Assembly (NCBI GenBank): GCA_031368215.1
Contig: JANLRD010000041.1
Span: 31,723 to 95,722, forward strand
Direction: 5' to 3'
From: JANLQX01 sp031368215
GTDB lineage: Bacteria > Actinomycetota > Acidimicrobiia > Acidimicrobiales > JANYDT01
Length of the DNA stretch: 64,000 bases
Part shown: one piece after another, positions 25,338 through 33,788 of the stretch
Layout: the number at the start of each line of letters is the position of its first letter
How positions within the stretch are numbered: the stretch's first letter is position 1
The notes under the pieces: model-generated
The model's input: the letters and a program-made list of their open reading frames with translations, nothing else
Database searches by the model: none
Told to the model about the DNA's origin: nothing
Translations under genes and position numbers: made by a program

Positions 25338-25727
25338 TCAGACCTCCACGTCTTCGGTGTCGACCTCATCGGCAGCCACATCGGACTCGGTTGCCTCTGC
25401 GGCAGGACCGGCGTCCTTGTCACGACGAGGACCGCGACGGGGGCCGCGCTCACTCGAGGTGCGCGTGGCGTAGGGCAGGAGCGCAAGTTCGCGGGCTGTC
25501 TTGATGGCCACCGCGATGTCGCGCTGGACCTGGACGGACAGACCGGTGACGCGACGCGCCTTGATCTTGCCGCGATCGGACATGAACTTGCGGAGCAGAA
25601 CGATGTCCTTGTAATCCACATAGGTGCCGTCGGCGATCGGCGACGGCTTTTTCTTCGCCGGACGGCGATCGGTGGGCTTGGGACCGCGCTTTGGTGCACC
25701 GCGGTCGCGGTCGTTGTTGCGTGCCAT
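25338..25727 (-). CDS. rpsR: 30S ribosomal protein S18 with long extensions
   Basis: The S18 core lies at about residues 36-92: YVDYKDIVLLRKFMSDRGKI, then ARRVTGL, then AIKTARELALLPY. The protein is 129 residues against the usual 75-90. There is a basic N-terminal arm (RGAPKRGPKP, RRPAKKK) and an acidic C-terminal tail of about 35 residues (EATESDVAADEVDTEDVEV). Its start overlaps the ssb stop by one base. S18 binds S6 on the small subunit, and the two are encoded in the same operon. Confidence 0.94.
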   Translation of the reverse strand: MARNNDRDRGAPKRGPKPTDRRPAKKKPSPIADGTYVDYKDIVLLRKFMSDRGKIKARRVTGLSVQVQRDIAVAIKTARELALLPYATRTSSERGPRRGPRRDKDAGPAAEATESDVAADEVDTEDVEV

Positions 25728-26212
25728 TAGAAGGGCTCCTCGTCGTAGTCGTAACCGCCGCCGCCAGAGGCAGCCGGAGGCGGAGTGGAAGGCTGCTGAC
25801 GGCTCGGGCCGCCACTGCTGGAACTCGGAGCGTCGCCGCCGTCGCCGGGGCGCCGCTCATTTCGCACAACTTGGGCAGTAGCCCACCGAAGGCTGGGTCC
25901 GATCTCATCGGCCACGATGTCGACGACGGAGCGCTTGTCACCGTCGGGTGTTTCCCATGAACGCTGCTCGAGACGGCCGGTCACGATGACCCGCGATCCC
26001 TTGTGCAGCGACTCGGCGACGTTCTCGGCCATTTCCCGCCACGTGACGACGTTGAAGAACGAAACTTGCTCTTCCCAGTCGTTCGTCTGACGGTTCTGCC
26101 AACGACGATTCACCGCGATACCGAACGACGCGGTCGCCTGTCCCGATGCGGTGAACCGCAGCTCGGGATCCTTGGTGACGTTGCCAATGATGGTGATGGT
26201 GTTTCCGCTCAT
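25727..26212 (-). CDS. ssb: Single-stranded DNA-binding protein
   Basis: A 161-residue SSB with an OB fold at about 1-110 (NTITIIGNVTKDPELRF, WRNRQTNDWEEQ-like region, SRVIVTGRLEQRSWE). A Gly/Ser/Pro-rich linker follows, then the acidic tip DYDEEPF that recruits partner proteins. It coats single-stranded DNA at forks. It is the second gene of the ribosomal operon, with 94 bp after rpsF. Confidence 0.96.
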   Translation of the reverse strand: MSGNTITIIGNVTKDPELRFTASGQATASFGIAVNRRWQNRQTNDWEEQVSFFNVVTWREMAENVAESLHKGSRVIVTGRLEQRSWETPDGDKRSVVDIVADEIGPSLRWATAQVVRNERRPGDGGDAPSSSSGGPSRQQPSTPPPAASGGGGYDYDEEPF

Positions 26213-26306
26213 GATGATCTCGCTCTCTGGTGTCTACGCGTACCGGTCTCGGGGATCTGTGAAGACCCAGTGTGTCCGAACCCGTGTGACAGAACCAGGG
26301 GCTTGG

Positions 26307-26672
26307 TCAGTCGTTGCCGCGATCACGGCCACCGGACGGAATTTCGTCCAGGGGCGCCGGGGCGGTGAGGGAGCGGCCCGTGCCCGCGACGGGGATCAGG
26401 ATGATCTTGTGGCGGAGCACGTCGTCGGAGAGCTGCAGCCCACGATCGAGCTCGGCGATGCTTGTCGGCGCCGCCGTGACCTCGATGATCACGTAGTAGC
26501 CGTCGGCCTTCTTCTCGATCTCGTAGGCGAGCTTGCGCCGACCCCAGCGCTCGATGCGCCCGATCGAACCGCCACCGGCCTTGACGGCATCGGTGGTGCG
26601 GGTGACGATGCCCTGGATCTGCTGATCCTCGAGCGACGAATTGATGATGATGACGACCTCATACGGTCGCAT
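26307..26672 (-). CDS. rpsF: 30S ribosomal protein S6
   Basis: A 121-residue S6 with MRPYEVVIIINSSLED at the N-terminus and the YEIEKKADGYYVIIEVTA core. A C-terminal tail of about 20 residues extends past the usual end. It is the first gene of the rpsF-ssb-rpsR-rplI operon; the promoter presumably lies in 26673-26801. Confidence 0.96.
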   Translation of the reverse strand: MRPYEVVIIINSSLEDQQIQGIVTRTTDAVKAGGGSIGRIERWGRRKLAYEIEKKADGYYVIIEVTAAPTSIAELDRGLQLSDDVLRHKIILIPVAGTGRSLTAPAPLDEIPSGGRDRGND

Positions 26673-26801
26673 TGGTACCTCCCTGTGGACCCGCAGTGCG
26701 GGGCTCCGGACGGTCCGAAGCAGGGTGCTCGTTTCTGGAGCGGGTAACCACTCTACTCGCCGAGTTGGGCCGTCCCGACCGGACTCACCCGATCACGAGG
26801 G

Positions 26802-27449
26802 TCACTTGGGTGACGGCGACTTGGTGCAGCGACCGCCGTAGGCCAGTACAGAACCGTCGCCGACCTGGTCGAGTCCGAGGCGGCCGAGTGCCCCGGGAGC
26901 CGCTTCGATCGCCGTTCGGTAGGTCGCCTTCGGAGCGTAGATCGGGCAGTTGTCGCAATTCCCCTCACGCTTCATAAACGCCGTGCCGACGATGAGGCCC
27001 TTCTCATCGGTCCATGCGATCGACAGGTCCATCGGCACGGTCTTCATCCAGAACCCGTCATTCGACGGCGCTGCGAAGTGGAAGATCATCGCGTCATACC
27101 CGGCGAAGTTCGTCCGCTGCATCATGCCCTGTGCCTGCTCGGCCACCTTCAGGGCCAACATGGCACAGCCTTCGAACACTTTGCGCGGCTTGCCCCGCTT
27201 GACCGTCTTCGGCGGGGTCACCGTGAAGCGCACCTCGCGGTACGCGCCCGAGCCATCGAACAACTTGACCGACGACGGTTTCAAGTCGTGGAGTGCTCCC
27301 GGTGCGCTCGCGAGCACGGAGGTCATCGGGTTCGTGGTGTCGGCACGAGCGCCGGAGCATCCGAACGAGAGGAGTGCAATGGCGGCGGCGATCACCGCAA
27401 CGAGAGACACCCTCCGCGCCCGCAGTTGACGAATCGACGGAGCGTTCAT
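26802..27449 (-). CDS. DUF192 lipoprotein
   Basis: A 215-residue protein with an N-terminal signal and a lipobox-like LLSFGC near residue 31, so it is probably a membrane-anchored lipoprotein. The DUF192 core spans about residues 105-205: QGMMQRTNFAGYDAMIFHF, FWMKTVPMDLSIAW, then IYAPKATYRTAIEAAPG. The two cysteines in NCDNCP are unusual within the core. The function of DUF192 is not established. Confidence 0.8.
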   Translation of the reverse strand: MNAPSIRQLRARRVSLVAVIAAAIALLSFGCSGARADTTNPMTSVLASAPGALHDLKPSSVKLFDGSGAYREVRFTVTPPKTVKRGKPRKVFEGCAMLALKVAEQAQGMMQRTNFAGYDAMIFHFAAPSNDGFWMKTVPMDLSIAWTDEKGLIVGTAFMKREGNCDNCPIYAPKATYRTAIEAAPGALGRLGLDQVGDGSVLAYGGRCTKSPSPK

Positions 27450-27496
27450 GCCACCGAATCTACGGCGGTCCGGGAAACGCAGACGCGCCGACGTCC

Positions 27497-28519
27497 TCAG
27501 CGGCTGCCGTAGAGCCCGGCGAGGAACTCCTCGGCCTGGTCGCCGAGCCCGGCCACGCAGGTCAGTTCGGCCAGATCGGCGCCGTCGTCGGGGCCGCCGA
27601 CAGTGAACACATGATGTCGGGCCTCCAGCGCGGCTACGAGCGCCGGGGACGCAGGATAGGACTCCGCGACGGACGGGAACGAGCCGGACCGCACGTCATC
27701 CACGTATGTCGCGACCGCCGTCTGAGCGGAGCGACCGAGCTCGGCGTAGCGCCGCACGAACTTCGGCGCGAGGCGGTCTTCGAAACCCAGGAGGTCGTGC
27801 CACACCAGAACCTGGCCGTCGCACGCCGGTCCAGCGCCGATGCCGATGGTCGGGATCGTCAGCACTGCCGAAACCTCTGCGGCAAGCGCGTCGGGAACGG
27901 CTTCGAGCACGATCGCAAAGCACCCTGCAGCCTGCAGAGCGAGGGCATCGGCAATCAGTACGCCGGCATCGTCAGCGGCCTTTCCCTGCACCTTGAACCC
28001 ACCGAAGGCGTTGATCGATTGCGGTGTCAGGCCGAGGTGACCCATCACCGGGATCTCCGCGTCGAGAATCGCCCGGATCATAGGTAGGCGCTTCGTGCCG
28101 CCTTCGAGCTTCACCGAGCCGGCACCGGCCCGGATCAGGGTCGCAGCATTGCGGACGGTCTCCTCCGTCGACACGTGGTAGCTCATCCACGGCAGATCGC
28201 CGACGACAAGCGGTCGGGCATGCTCACAACCTGCCGCCTCCGACTGTGCCAGCCCTCGGGCGACCGCCGCAGTGTGATGGGCGATGTCGTCGACGGTCAC
28301 CGAAAGCGTGTCGTCGTAGCCGAGCATCACCATCGCCACCGAGTCGCCGACCAGGATGAGGTCGGCTCCGCCACGATGGGCAATGCGAGCCGACGGCGCG
28401 TCGTAGGCCGTGATCATGGCGAGGCGGGCAACCGTCGGGGAATCCGTCCTGGGCGACAGACGGGGCTGCTTGCGGGCCTGCACGCTGGGGGCAGTCGTGC
28501 GACGAAGCGGGTTCGACAT
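27497..28519 (-). CDS. panB: 3-methyl-2-oxobutanoate hydroxymethyltransferase
   Basis: This 340-residue enzyme makes ketopantoate from 2-oxoisovalerate and methylenetetrahydrofolate in pantothenate/CoA synthesis. MITAYDAPSARIAHRGG, DLILVGDSVAMVMLGY and GIGAGPACDGQVLVWHDLLG are diagnostic, with metal ligands D in GDS and further on. It carries a 30-residue N-terminal extension over the E. coli enzyme. No other pan gene is in the window. Confidence 0.94.
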   Translation of the reverse strand: MSNPLRRTTAPSVQARKQPRLSPRTDSPTVARLAMITAYDAPSARIAHRGGADLILVGDSVAMVMLGYDDTLSVTVDDIAHHTAAVARGLAQSEAAGCEHARPLVVGDLPWMSYHVSTEETVRNAATLIRAGAGSVKLEGGTKRLPMIRAILDAEIPVMGHLGLTPQSINAFGGFKVQGKAADDAGVLIADALALQAAGCFAIVLEAVPDALAAEVSAVLTIPTIGIGAGPACDGQVLVWHDLLGFEDRLAPKFVRRYAELGRSAQTAVATYVDDVRSGSFPSVAESYPASPALVAALEARHHVFTVGGPDDGADLAELTCVAGLGDQAEEFLAGLYGSR

Positions 28520-28651
28520 GTTCGGTTCTCCTCACGTCCAGGGCACGTACGGCTCCCGGCGTCTACTCACCATAACGACTGCGACGGCGAATGTCATTCC
28601 CGGCATCCGTGTCGATGACGCGTCCAGGTGGTCACTGGGTAGCGTGAGGGG

Positions 28652-28849
28652 GTGGCTCTGAACCGTTGCGACAGCTGTGGATCGGATGGCACGGGCGACG
28701 GTGATCTCGTCAGCGTGCAGCGGGTGTACCTCGTCGCCCCGCCGGAGGGGACGGTCGGCACCGATGAGATGCGCGTTCTCGACGACATCGAACTGTGGTG
28801 CTTCGTGTGCCGCTCGATGTACCCGCACGCAGGCGTCGAGACCGAGTAG
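28652..28849 (+). CDS. Small zinc-ribbon-like protein
   Basis: A 65-residue protein from GTG 28652. CDSC near residue 6 and CFVC near residue 50 are spaced for a zinc ribbon; the intervening region is acidic with beta-strand character (VQRVYLVAP, ELWCFVC). It is divergent from panB. The function is unknown; it resembles the other small zinc-ribbon gene at 4805 only in the knuckle pattern. Confidence 0.65.
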   Translation: MALNRCDSCGSDGTGDGDLVSVQRVYLVAPPEGTVGTDEMRVLDDIELWCFVCRSMYPHAGVETE

Positions 28850-28940
28850 CCCCGAACCGCGCCGCGACGGGGAGTTGCCGCAGATCAGGGGTTCTGTGCC
28901 GCACATGCCCGTTGGTTCCGCAGTTTGAGGCACGAAAGCA

Positions 28941-28978
28941 GGCGATGTGCGGCGCAGATCGGGCGATGTGCGGCGCAG
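28941..28978. repeat. R3 repeat: two 21-nt-spaced units (inverted)
   Basis: Two copies of GGCGATGTGCGGCGCAG begin at 28941 and 28962. They share the reverse complement of the GCCGCACATCG core seen at 21238. Single inverted copies (TGCCGCACATG, GTGCGGCAACG) flank them in the 159-bp gap between the zinc-ribbon gene and the PBP gene. Confidence 0.7.
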
Positions 28979-29008
28979 GACCCACAAGGTGCGGCAACGA
29001 CGCGCCCG

Positions 29009-31081
29009 TCAGGGACGGAGCGCGGCGTCGAGCGTCCTGCCAAAGATCCTTGCGGGGAGGCCACCTCCGGTCACCGGGCCGCCGCCGCCAACGTCGTCCA
29101 TCGCCCGCTGCCCTTCCGGGTAGCCCACCCAGACACTGACGACGCAACAGTCACCGGGCGTGTAGCCGACGAACCACGCATCGTGGAAGTTGCTCGTGGT
29201 GCCGGTCTTGCCGGCAACGGTCACGTTCGGACGTGCCGCCGCCGCTCCCGTTCCGCGCGACACCACCGCCCGCAGCGCCTCGTCCACGCCCGCCACGACA
29301 GCGGGATCGAACGCCCGCCGACGCTGGGGCGGCTTCACCGTGAGCGAACGGCCCGAAGCCTCGACGACCGAGACGATCGCCGACGTCGACCGACGCTCGC
29401 CCCCATCGGCGAACGTGAGGTACGCGTCCGCCATCTCCAAGGGGCTCACCTCCGCGGTGCCAAGGACCATCGACGGATACCTCGGGATGTCGGAGACCAC
29501 CCCGGCGCGCGAGGCGGCCGCGGCGACGCGGTCCGGGCCGACGGAGGGATCGAGGACCAGGGCCGCGAATGCTGTGTTCGCCGACAGCGCCAGTGCGTCT
29601 CGAAGCGTGAGCATCCCATAGGACTTCCCTCCGTAGTTCCGCACATTCCACGGTCCGCCACCGGCGCCGGCCTCCGCAAACACCGCATTGGCGGGCGCTG
29701 CGTAGACGTCGTCGAGCTTCTTACCGGCCTCGAGCGCAGCGGCGAGGGCGAAGGGTTTGAACGACGACCCGGCGGGCCGGCCGCGGCCACCGAAGCCCCG
29801 GCCGACGGCGAGGTTCACCTGCGACGCCGACCACGAACGGCCACCGACCATCGCCCGCACGCGGCCGTCACGGTCGAGGACGACTACAGCCGCCGACGGG
29901 GACTCGGGTGACGAGAGCACCCCTGCGTAGGCCGCCTCCTGCGCCGCCCGCTGCATGCGGAGGTCGAGGGTCGTACGGACGCGAAGGCCGCGCCGGCCGA
30001 CCACGTTTGCGCCGTAGGAGTTCACCAACTCGCGCCGGACGTAGTCGACGAAGAACTCCGAACCCGCCGCGCTCGACGAATACCGCACCCCTCCTTTCGG
30101 GGTCGTGCGGGCCAGGACTCCACCGGCGCCGGTGAGCGGAACTGCCTCAGCACTGCGCCTCTCCGCTTCGCTGATCACCCCGGTCTCCCGCAGCGCCGAA
30201 AGGACGGACGAGCGACGGCGACGGGCGGTCTCCGGGTCACGGGTTGCGTCGGTCGATTCCGGCCCGCGGATGAGCGCCGCAAGGTAGGCGGCCTCGGCAA
30301 TGGAGAGGTCCGAGGCCGCCTTCCCGAAATAGGCGTCCGCGGCCGGACCGATCCCGTAGGCGCCCCGGCCGAAATACACCGTGTTCAGGTAGCGCTCGAG
30401 GATCTCGTCCTTCGAAAGGCGCTGCTCCAGCTTCACCGACAACGCCACCTCGCGGAGCTTGCGTCGCAGAGTCGACTGGTTGCCGACGTAGACGTTCTTG
30501 ACGTACTGCTGGGTGATCGTCGACCCGCCCTGGCGAACCGAACCGGACCGAAGCGCCTGCCACAGCGCTCGCCCGATGCCGACCGGATCGACACCCGAGT
30601 GCTCGTAGAAGCGGCGGTCCTCGGCGGCAACCACCGCGTCCCGGGCGACCGGCGCGATCTCGTCGAGCGCGAGTCGCTCCTCGGACCGTCCAGTGACCAC
30701 GGTCGCCAGTCGGACGCCGCGAACATCCTCGATGATCAACTGCTGCAGCGGGACGCGAGCCGCCGGAATGCCCGTCGATAGCAGAAGAGCGACGAACCCG
30801 AGCACGGCCAGCAGAACTACAACGACGCCGAACAGAACGAGGCGAAGCACCAGCCGACGCGCCCGGCGGCCTCGGCGACGCGATGGCGGCGGATCTCCGG
30901 CGACCTTGGGGCGTCGTCGGCTGGCGGCCTCTGCCGGAGCCGGAGGATCACCGCCACGACCTCGGGCGGAAACCGGGAGGGTCGGAGCGGCGGCCAGTGC
31001 CTTCAGCCCGTCGCCGTGGACGATGAACGGCGGCCGAGACGGAACATCCGGATCAGATGGTTCCAGCGACAATCGGTGCAC
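29009..31081 (-). CDS. Bifunctional penicillin-binding protein (transglycosylase/transpeptidase)
   Basis: A class A PBP of about 690 residues: a basic N-terminal tail, one membrane anchor near residue 85 (LVLFGVVVVLLAVLG) and a GT51 domain (AAEDRRFYEHSG, GGSTITQQYVKN, YLNTVYFGRGAYG). The transpeptidase domain follows, with SSFKPF (Ser nucleophile), SAN and KTGTT. It polymerises and cross-links peptidoglycan outside the membrane. The start is uncertain: GTG 31081 or TTG 31072 overlap the DUF5318 gene by 70-79 bp, and no later ATG/GTG exists before the anchor. The PBP/DUF5318 pairing matches M. tuberculosis ponA1/Rv0049. Confidence 0.88.
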   Translation of the reverse strand: MHRLSLEPSDPDVPSRPPFIVHGDGLKALAAAPTLPVSARGRGGDPPAPAEAASRRRPKVAGDPPPSRRRGRRARRLVLRLVLFGVVVVLLAVLGFVALLLSTGIPAARVPLQQLIIEDVRGVRLATVVTGRSEERLALDEIAPVARDAVVAAEDRRFYEHSGVDPVGIGRALWQALRSGSVRQGGSTITQQYVKNVYVGNQSTLRRKLREVALSVKLEQRLSKDEILERYLNTVYFGRGAYGIGPAADAYFGKAASDLSIAEAAYLAALIRGPESTDATRDPETARRRRSSVLSALRETGVISEAERRSAEAVPLTGAGGVLARTTPKGGVRYSSSAAGSEFFVDYVRRELVNSYGANVVGRRGLRVRTTLDLRMQRAAQEAAYAGVLSSPESPSAAVVVLDRDGRVRAMVGGRSWSASQVNLAVGRGFGGRGRPAGSSFKPFALAAALEAGKKLDDVYAAPANAVFAEAGAGGGPWNVRNYGGKSYGMLTLRDALALSANTAFAALVLDPSVGPDRVAAAASRAGVVSDIPRYPSMVLGTAEVSPLEMADAYLTFADGGERRSTSAIVSVVEASGRSLTVKPPQRRRAFDPAVVAGVDEALRAVVSRGTGAAAARPNVTVAGKTGTTSNFHDAWFVGYTPGDCCVVSVWVGYPEGQRAMDDVGGGGPVTGGGLPARIFGRTLDAALRP

Positions 31082-31419
31082 ACCTCGACCACGTAGCACG
31101 CGTAGTCCCCACGCTGCTTGGCGAACTGCTCGAGCTCCTTCACCTTCGTGATGCACCTGCCGAACGACGGAAGCCGGCCGCCGAACACGTACGAGACCGA
31201 GACCAGTGCGGTTCCCTCGCAGATCGGGCACGCGTCGGGCATCACGGCGCCGACCGAGACAGCCGCGCGGATGAGCTCGGGGTGGGCGTCGCAAACATCA
31301 CGCTTGCCGAGACGGCCCCGGCGGAACTCGTTCACCAGGTGACGCCGTGCGAGCTTGTACTCGATCGTGCCCGAACGTAGGTCGTCGGCACCTCGGAGGG
31401 CATTGGCGCGGAACGACAC
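31003..31419 (-). CDS. DUF5318 family protein
   Basis: A 138-residue actinobacterial protein with two cysteine pairs, CPIC near residue 69 and CTDC near residue 117, likely a zinc-binding fold. The LARRHLVNEFRRGRLGKRDVCDAHPEL region is characteristic (residues about 24-50). It lies directly upstream of, and overlaps, the bifunctional PBP gene, as in mycobacteria. Its function is unknown; the conserved linkage suggests a role in envelope synthesis. Confidence 0.85.
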   Translation of the reverse strand: MSFRANALRGADDLRSGTIEYKLARRHLVNEFRRGRLGKRDVCDAHPELIRAAVSVGAVMPDACPICEGTALVSVSYVFGGRLPSFGRCITKVKELEQFAKQRGDYACYVVEVCTDCRWNHLIRMFRLGRRSSSTATG

Positions 31420-31507
31420 GACGGAAAGGCTAGGCCGTCACTCGCCCAACCCGGGCACACGTCGGCGGCAGGCTTCACGGAGGCGCACGAACGGCAAGAC
31501 TCGTCGC

Positions 31508-32260
31508 ATGTGGAATCTCGCACTTGTCACCGGCGCATCCTCGGGCATCGGCGAATCCTTCGTCCGACAACTCGCCAAGGCCGGAACCTCGGTCGTCGTG
31601 GTCGCCCGGCGCCGCGACCGCCTCGATGCGCTCGCCCGCGAACTCCGCGGTATCGAGGTCCTGCCCGCTGACCTGGCCACCGACGATGGCGTCGCGGCCG
31701 TCGCGGCCCGTCTGGAGAAGGGCGACGTCGACCTGCTCATCAACAACGCCGGATTCGGCAACAACGGTCCTTTCCACGAGCTGACCGACGTCAAGGCGGC
31801 CGACGAAATCCGGGTGAACGTGCTCGCCCTCGCCCGACTCACGCGAGCTGCCGCGGGTCCGATGGTGGCAAAGGGTCGCGGCGGCATCCTCAATGTCTCG
31901 TCCATCGCGTCCTTCCAGGCGGCGCCCGGATTCGGGAGCTACGCCGCGACCAAGGCATTCGTCACCAACTTCACGGAGACCGTCCACGAGGACCTGCGGT
32001 CCACGGGTGTCAAGGTGACCGCGCTCTGTCCCGGACTCACCCGCAGCGAGTTCCACTCGACCGCAGACATCGAGGGCCACAACAAGTATCCGGCGTTCGT
32101 GTGGCAGACCGCCGACGAGGTCGCGGCGTTCGGGCTCAAGGCGCTCGAGCACAACACCTGCATCGCCGTATCCGGTGCACCGAACAAAGCTCTGACGAGC
32201 ATGACGAGTGTGCTCCCCCGTGCGGTCACCCGTCGGCTTTTCGGCCTCTCCCAGCGCTGA
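31508..32260 (+). CDS. SDR family oxidoreductase
   Basis: A 250-residue classical SDR: TGASSGIG at 8-15, NNAGFG near 79, catalytic SS in NVSSIAS near 131 and YAATK (Y145, K149). It resembles the DltE/YqjQ-like subgroup, with PGLTRSEFH after the active site. Substrate unknown. It is divergent from DUF5318, with 88 bp between the starts. Confidence 0.87.
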   Translation: MWNLALVTGASSGIGESFVRQLAKAGTSVVVVARRRDRLDALARELRGIEVLPADLATDDGVAAVAARLEKGDVDLLINNAGFGNNGPFHELTDVKAADEIRVNVLALARLTRAAAGPMVAKGRGGILNVSSIASFQAAPGFGSYAATKAFVTNFTETVHEDLRSTGVKVTALCPGLTRSEFHSTADIEGHNKYPAFVWQTADEVAAFGLKALEHNTCIAVSGAPNKALTSMTSVLPRAVTRRLFGLSQR

Positions 32261-32296
32261 GGCGCTCGGTGCCCACAGGAGTAGGACGGCCCTTGC

Positions 32297-32875
32297 CTAC
32301 TTCTTCGAGAGCGCCACGCTGACCCGATCAAGGAACGTCCGGCGATCCGAGTCGGTCGCCTGGTCATTGCCGTAGAACGCGATCCACGACGTCCGGCACC
32401 GGAAGCCGCACATCGAACGCAAGCCGCGCAGGATGACCCGCTTGCCCGGCTCACCTTGGAGGCAGTTCATCGCTTTGGTTCCCCCGTGTGTCGTCACGAC
32501 GTCGATCGACGAGATGTTCGTCAGGCGACCCCGAACCCGGCTGCCATCGGACGGGACGTCATAGGCGATCCCCTCCCCCCAGACCCGGTCGAACCAGCCC
32601 TTGAGAATCGCCGGTTGCGACCCGAACCAGGTCGGATAGACGAACACAAGCCCGTCGGCCCACCGCAGCGCGTCGACGTGGGGTGTGAGATGGGTCCACG
32701 AGGACGATGCGTCCCTGGTGCGCCACTCCTCCAACGAGAGGCGTGCCTCGAAGTCGTCGGCATACAGATCGAGCACCCGCACCTCGTGCCCGGCCGCCTC
32801 CAACGCCGCGGCCGCACGCTCGGCGACAGCCGCACCGAAGCTCCCCGGAACCGGGTGGGCGAAGACGATGAGCAT
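32297..32875 (-). CDS. NAD(P)H-dependent flavodoxin-fold oxidoreductase, paralog 2
   Basis: A 192-residue flavodoxin-like protein. It opens with MLIVFAHPVPGSFGAAV, the FMN-phosphate-binding start of the NQO/MdaB-like group, and contains LVFVYPTWFGSQPAILKGWFDRV. It probably reduces quinones or nitro compounds with NAD(P)H. The gene upstream on the same strand encodes a clear paralog, implying tandem duplication. The start ATG 32875 is the family start. Confidence 0.85.
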   Translation of the reverse strand: MLIVFAHPVPGSFGAAVAERAAAALEAAGHEVRVLDLYADDFEARLSLEEWRTRDASSSWTHLTPHVDALRWADGLVFVYPTWFGSQPAILKGWFDRVWGEGIAYDVPSDGSRVRGRLTNISSIDVVTTHGGTKAMNCLQGEPGKRVILRGLRSMCGFRCRTSWIAFYGNDQATDSDRRTFLDRVSVALSKK

Positions 32876-32943
32876 CCGACGCGGGACCCGCCCCGCTCGG
32901 CGGAGCCGTTGGGCGCCCAGTGCCGACACCGGCCTTCCGCCGC

Positions 32944-33540
32944 TCATCGAGCGCGCCGCATCGATGATCGAACCCCGTTGAGGAAGGCGTCGCGTTGAGC
33001 CGGGGTTGACTTGTCGAGTGAGTACATGCCGAGCCATGTGCTCCGGCATCGCAGCGGCGGCGCGAGTACCCGTACACATCGAAGCACGTTGCGACGGCCG
33101 GCGTCGTTGAAAAGCCACATCGACATGCGCGACGAGCCATACGTCGAGATGCCCACGACGTGACGCAACTGCCCGAGTCCCGGCTTCACCTTGTTCGTCT
33201 TCGGGTCGAGCACGAACGAGACCCCGGGCACGAGCACTCGCTCGAGCCATCCCTTCATGATTGCAGGCAGACCCCACCACCACGTCGGGTACACGAAGAC
33301 AAGTCCTTGCGCACGGCGAACGAGATCGGCGTAGCGTTCGATCTGCGCGCTGAGGATCGGCGTTGGCGACTCGTAGGCCTGTCGCTCCGCCGTGGACATT
33401 CGCGGATCGAAACCCTCTGCGTACAGATCGATCAGGTCGACGTGATAGCCCGCCTCACGAAGACCGTCCACAGCATTGCGACACAGAGCCGCTGAGAAGC
33501 TCTCGCTGTCCGGATGGGCGAACACCACGAGGTAGCGCAT
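32944..33540 (-). CDS. NAD(P)H-dependent flavodoxin-fold oxidoreductase, paralog 1
   Basis: A 198-residue protein opening MRYLVVFAHPDSESF with LVFVYPTWWWGLPAIMKGWLERV, the same layout as the next gene. ATG 33540 is chosen because it matches the family N-terminus. The open frame continues upstream to 33819 with two further in-frame ATGs, so a longer form is possible. The 248-bp gap to the CCA gene holds nothing else I can support. Confidence 0.83.
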   Translation of the reverse strand: MRYLVVFAHPDSESFSAALCRNAVDGLREAGYHVDLIDLYAEGFDPRMSTAERQAYESPTPILSAQIERYADLVRRAQGLVFVYPTWWWGLPAIMKGWLERVLVPGVSFVLDPKTNKVKPGLGQLRHVVGISTYGSSRMSMWLFNDAGRRNVLRCVRVLAPPLRCRSTWLGMYSLDKSTPAQRDAFLNGVRSSMRRAR

Positions 33541-33788
33541 GCCGCGAAGTGCCGAGCCATCTGCTGCCGAGCCGACTTCCAAACCGCGTCGCATCGACGT
33601 GATCGACCGAAGCCTTCCTCCAGCACGAGCCATTCGGGCGTTGACAGTCCTTTCGGTCGACGGTGTCGTGCGAACCCGTCCTGCGAGCCACTCGTCACCG
33701 ACCGTTTGCCCGACAGTCGCCCCGCACGCACGAACGTCGGGGATACCATGGTGGCCGCGTAGGCGCCAGGGCGCAAGGACTTCACGAC

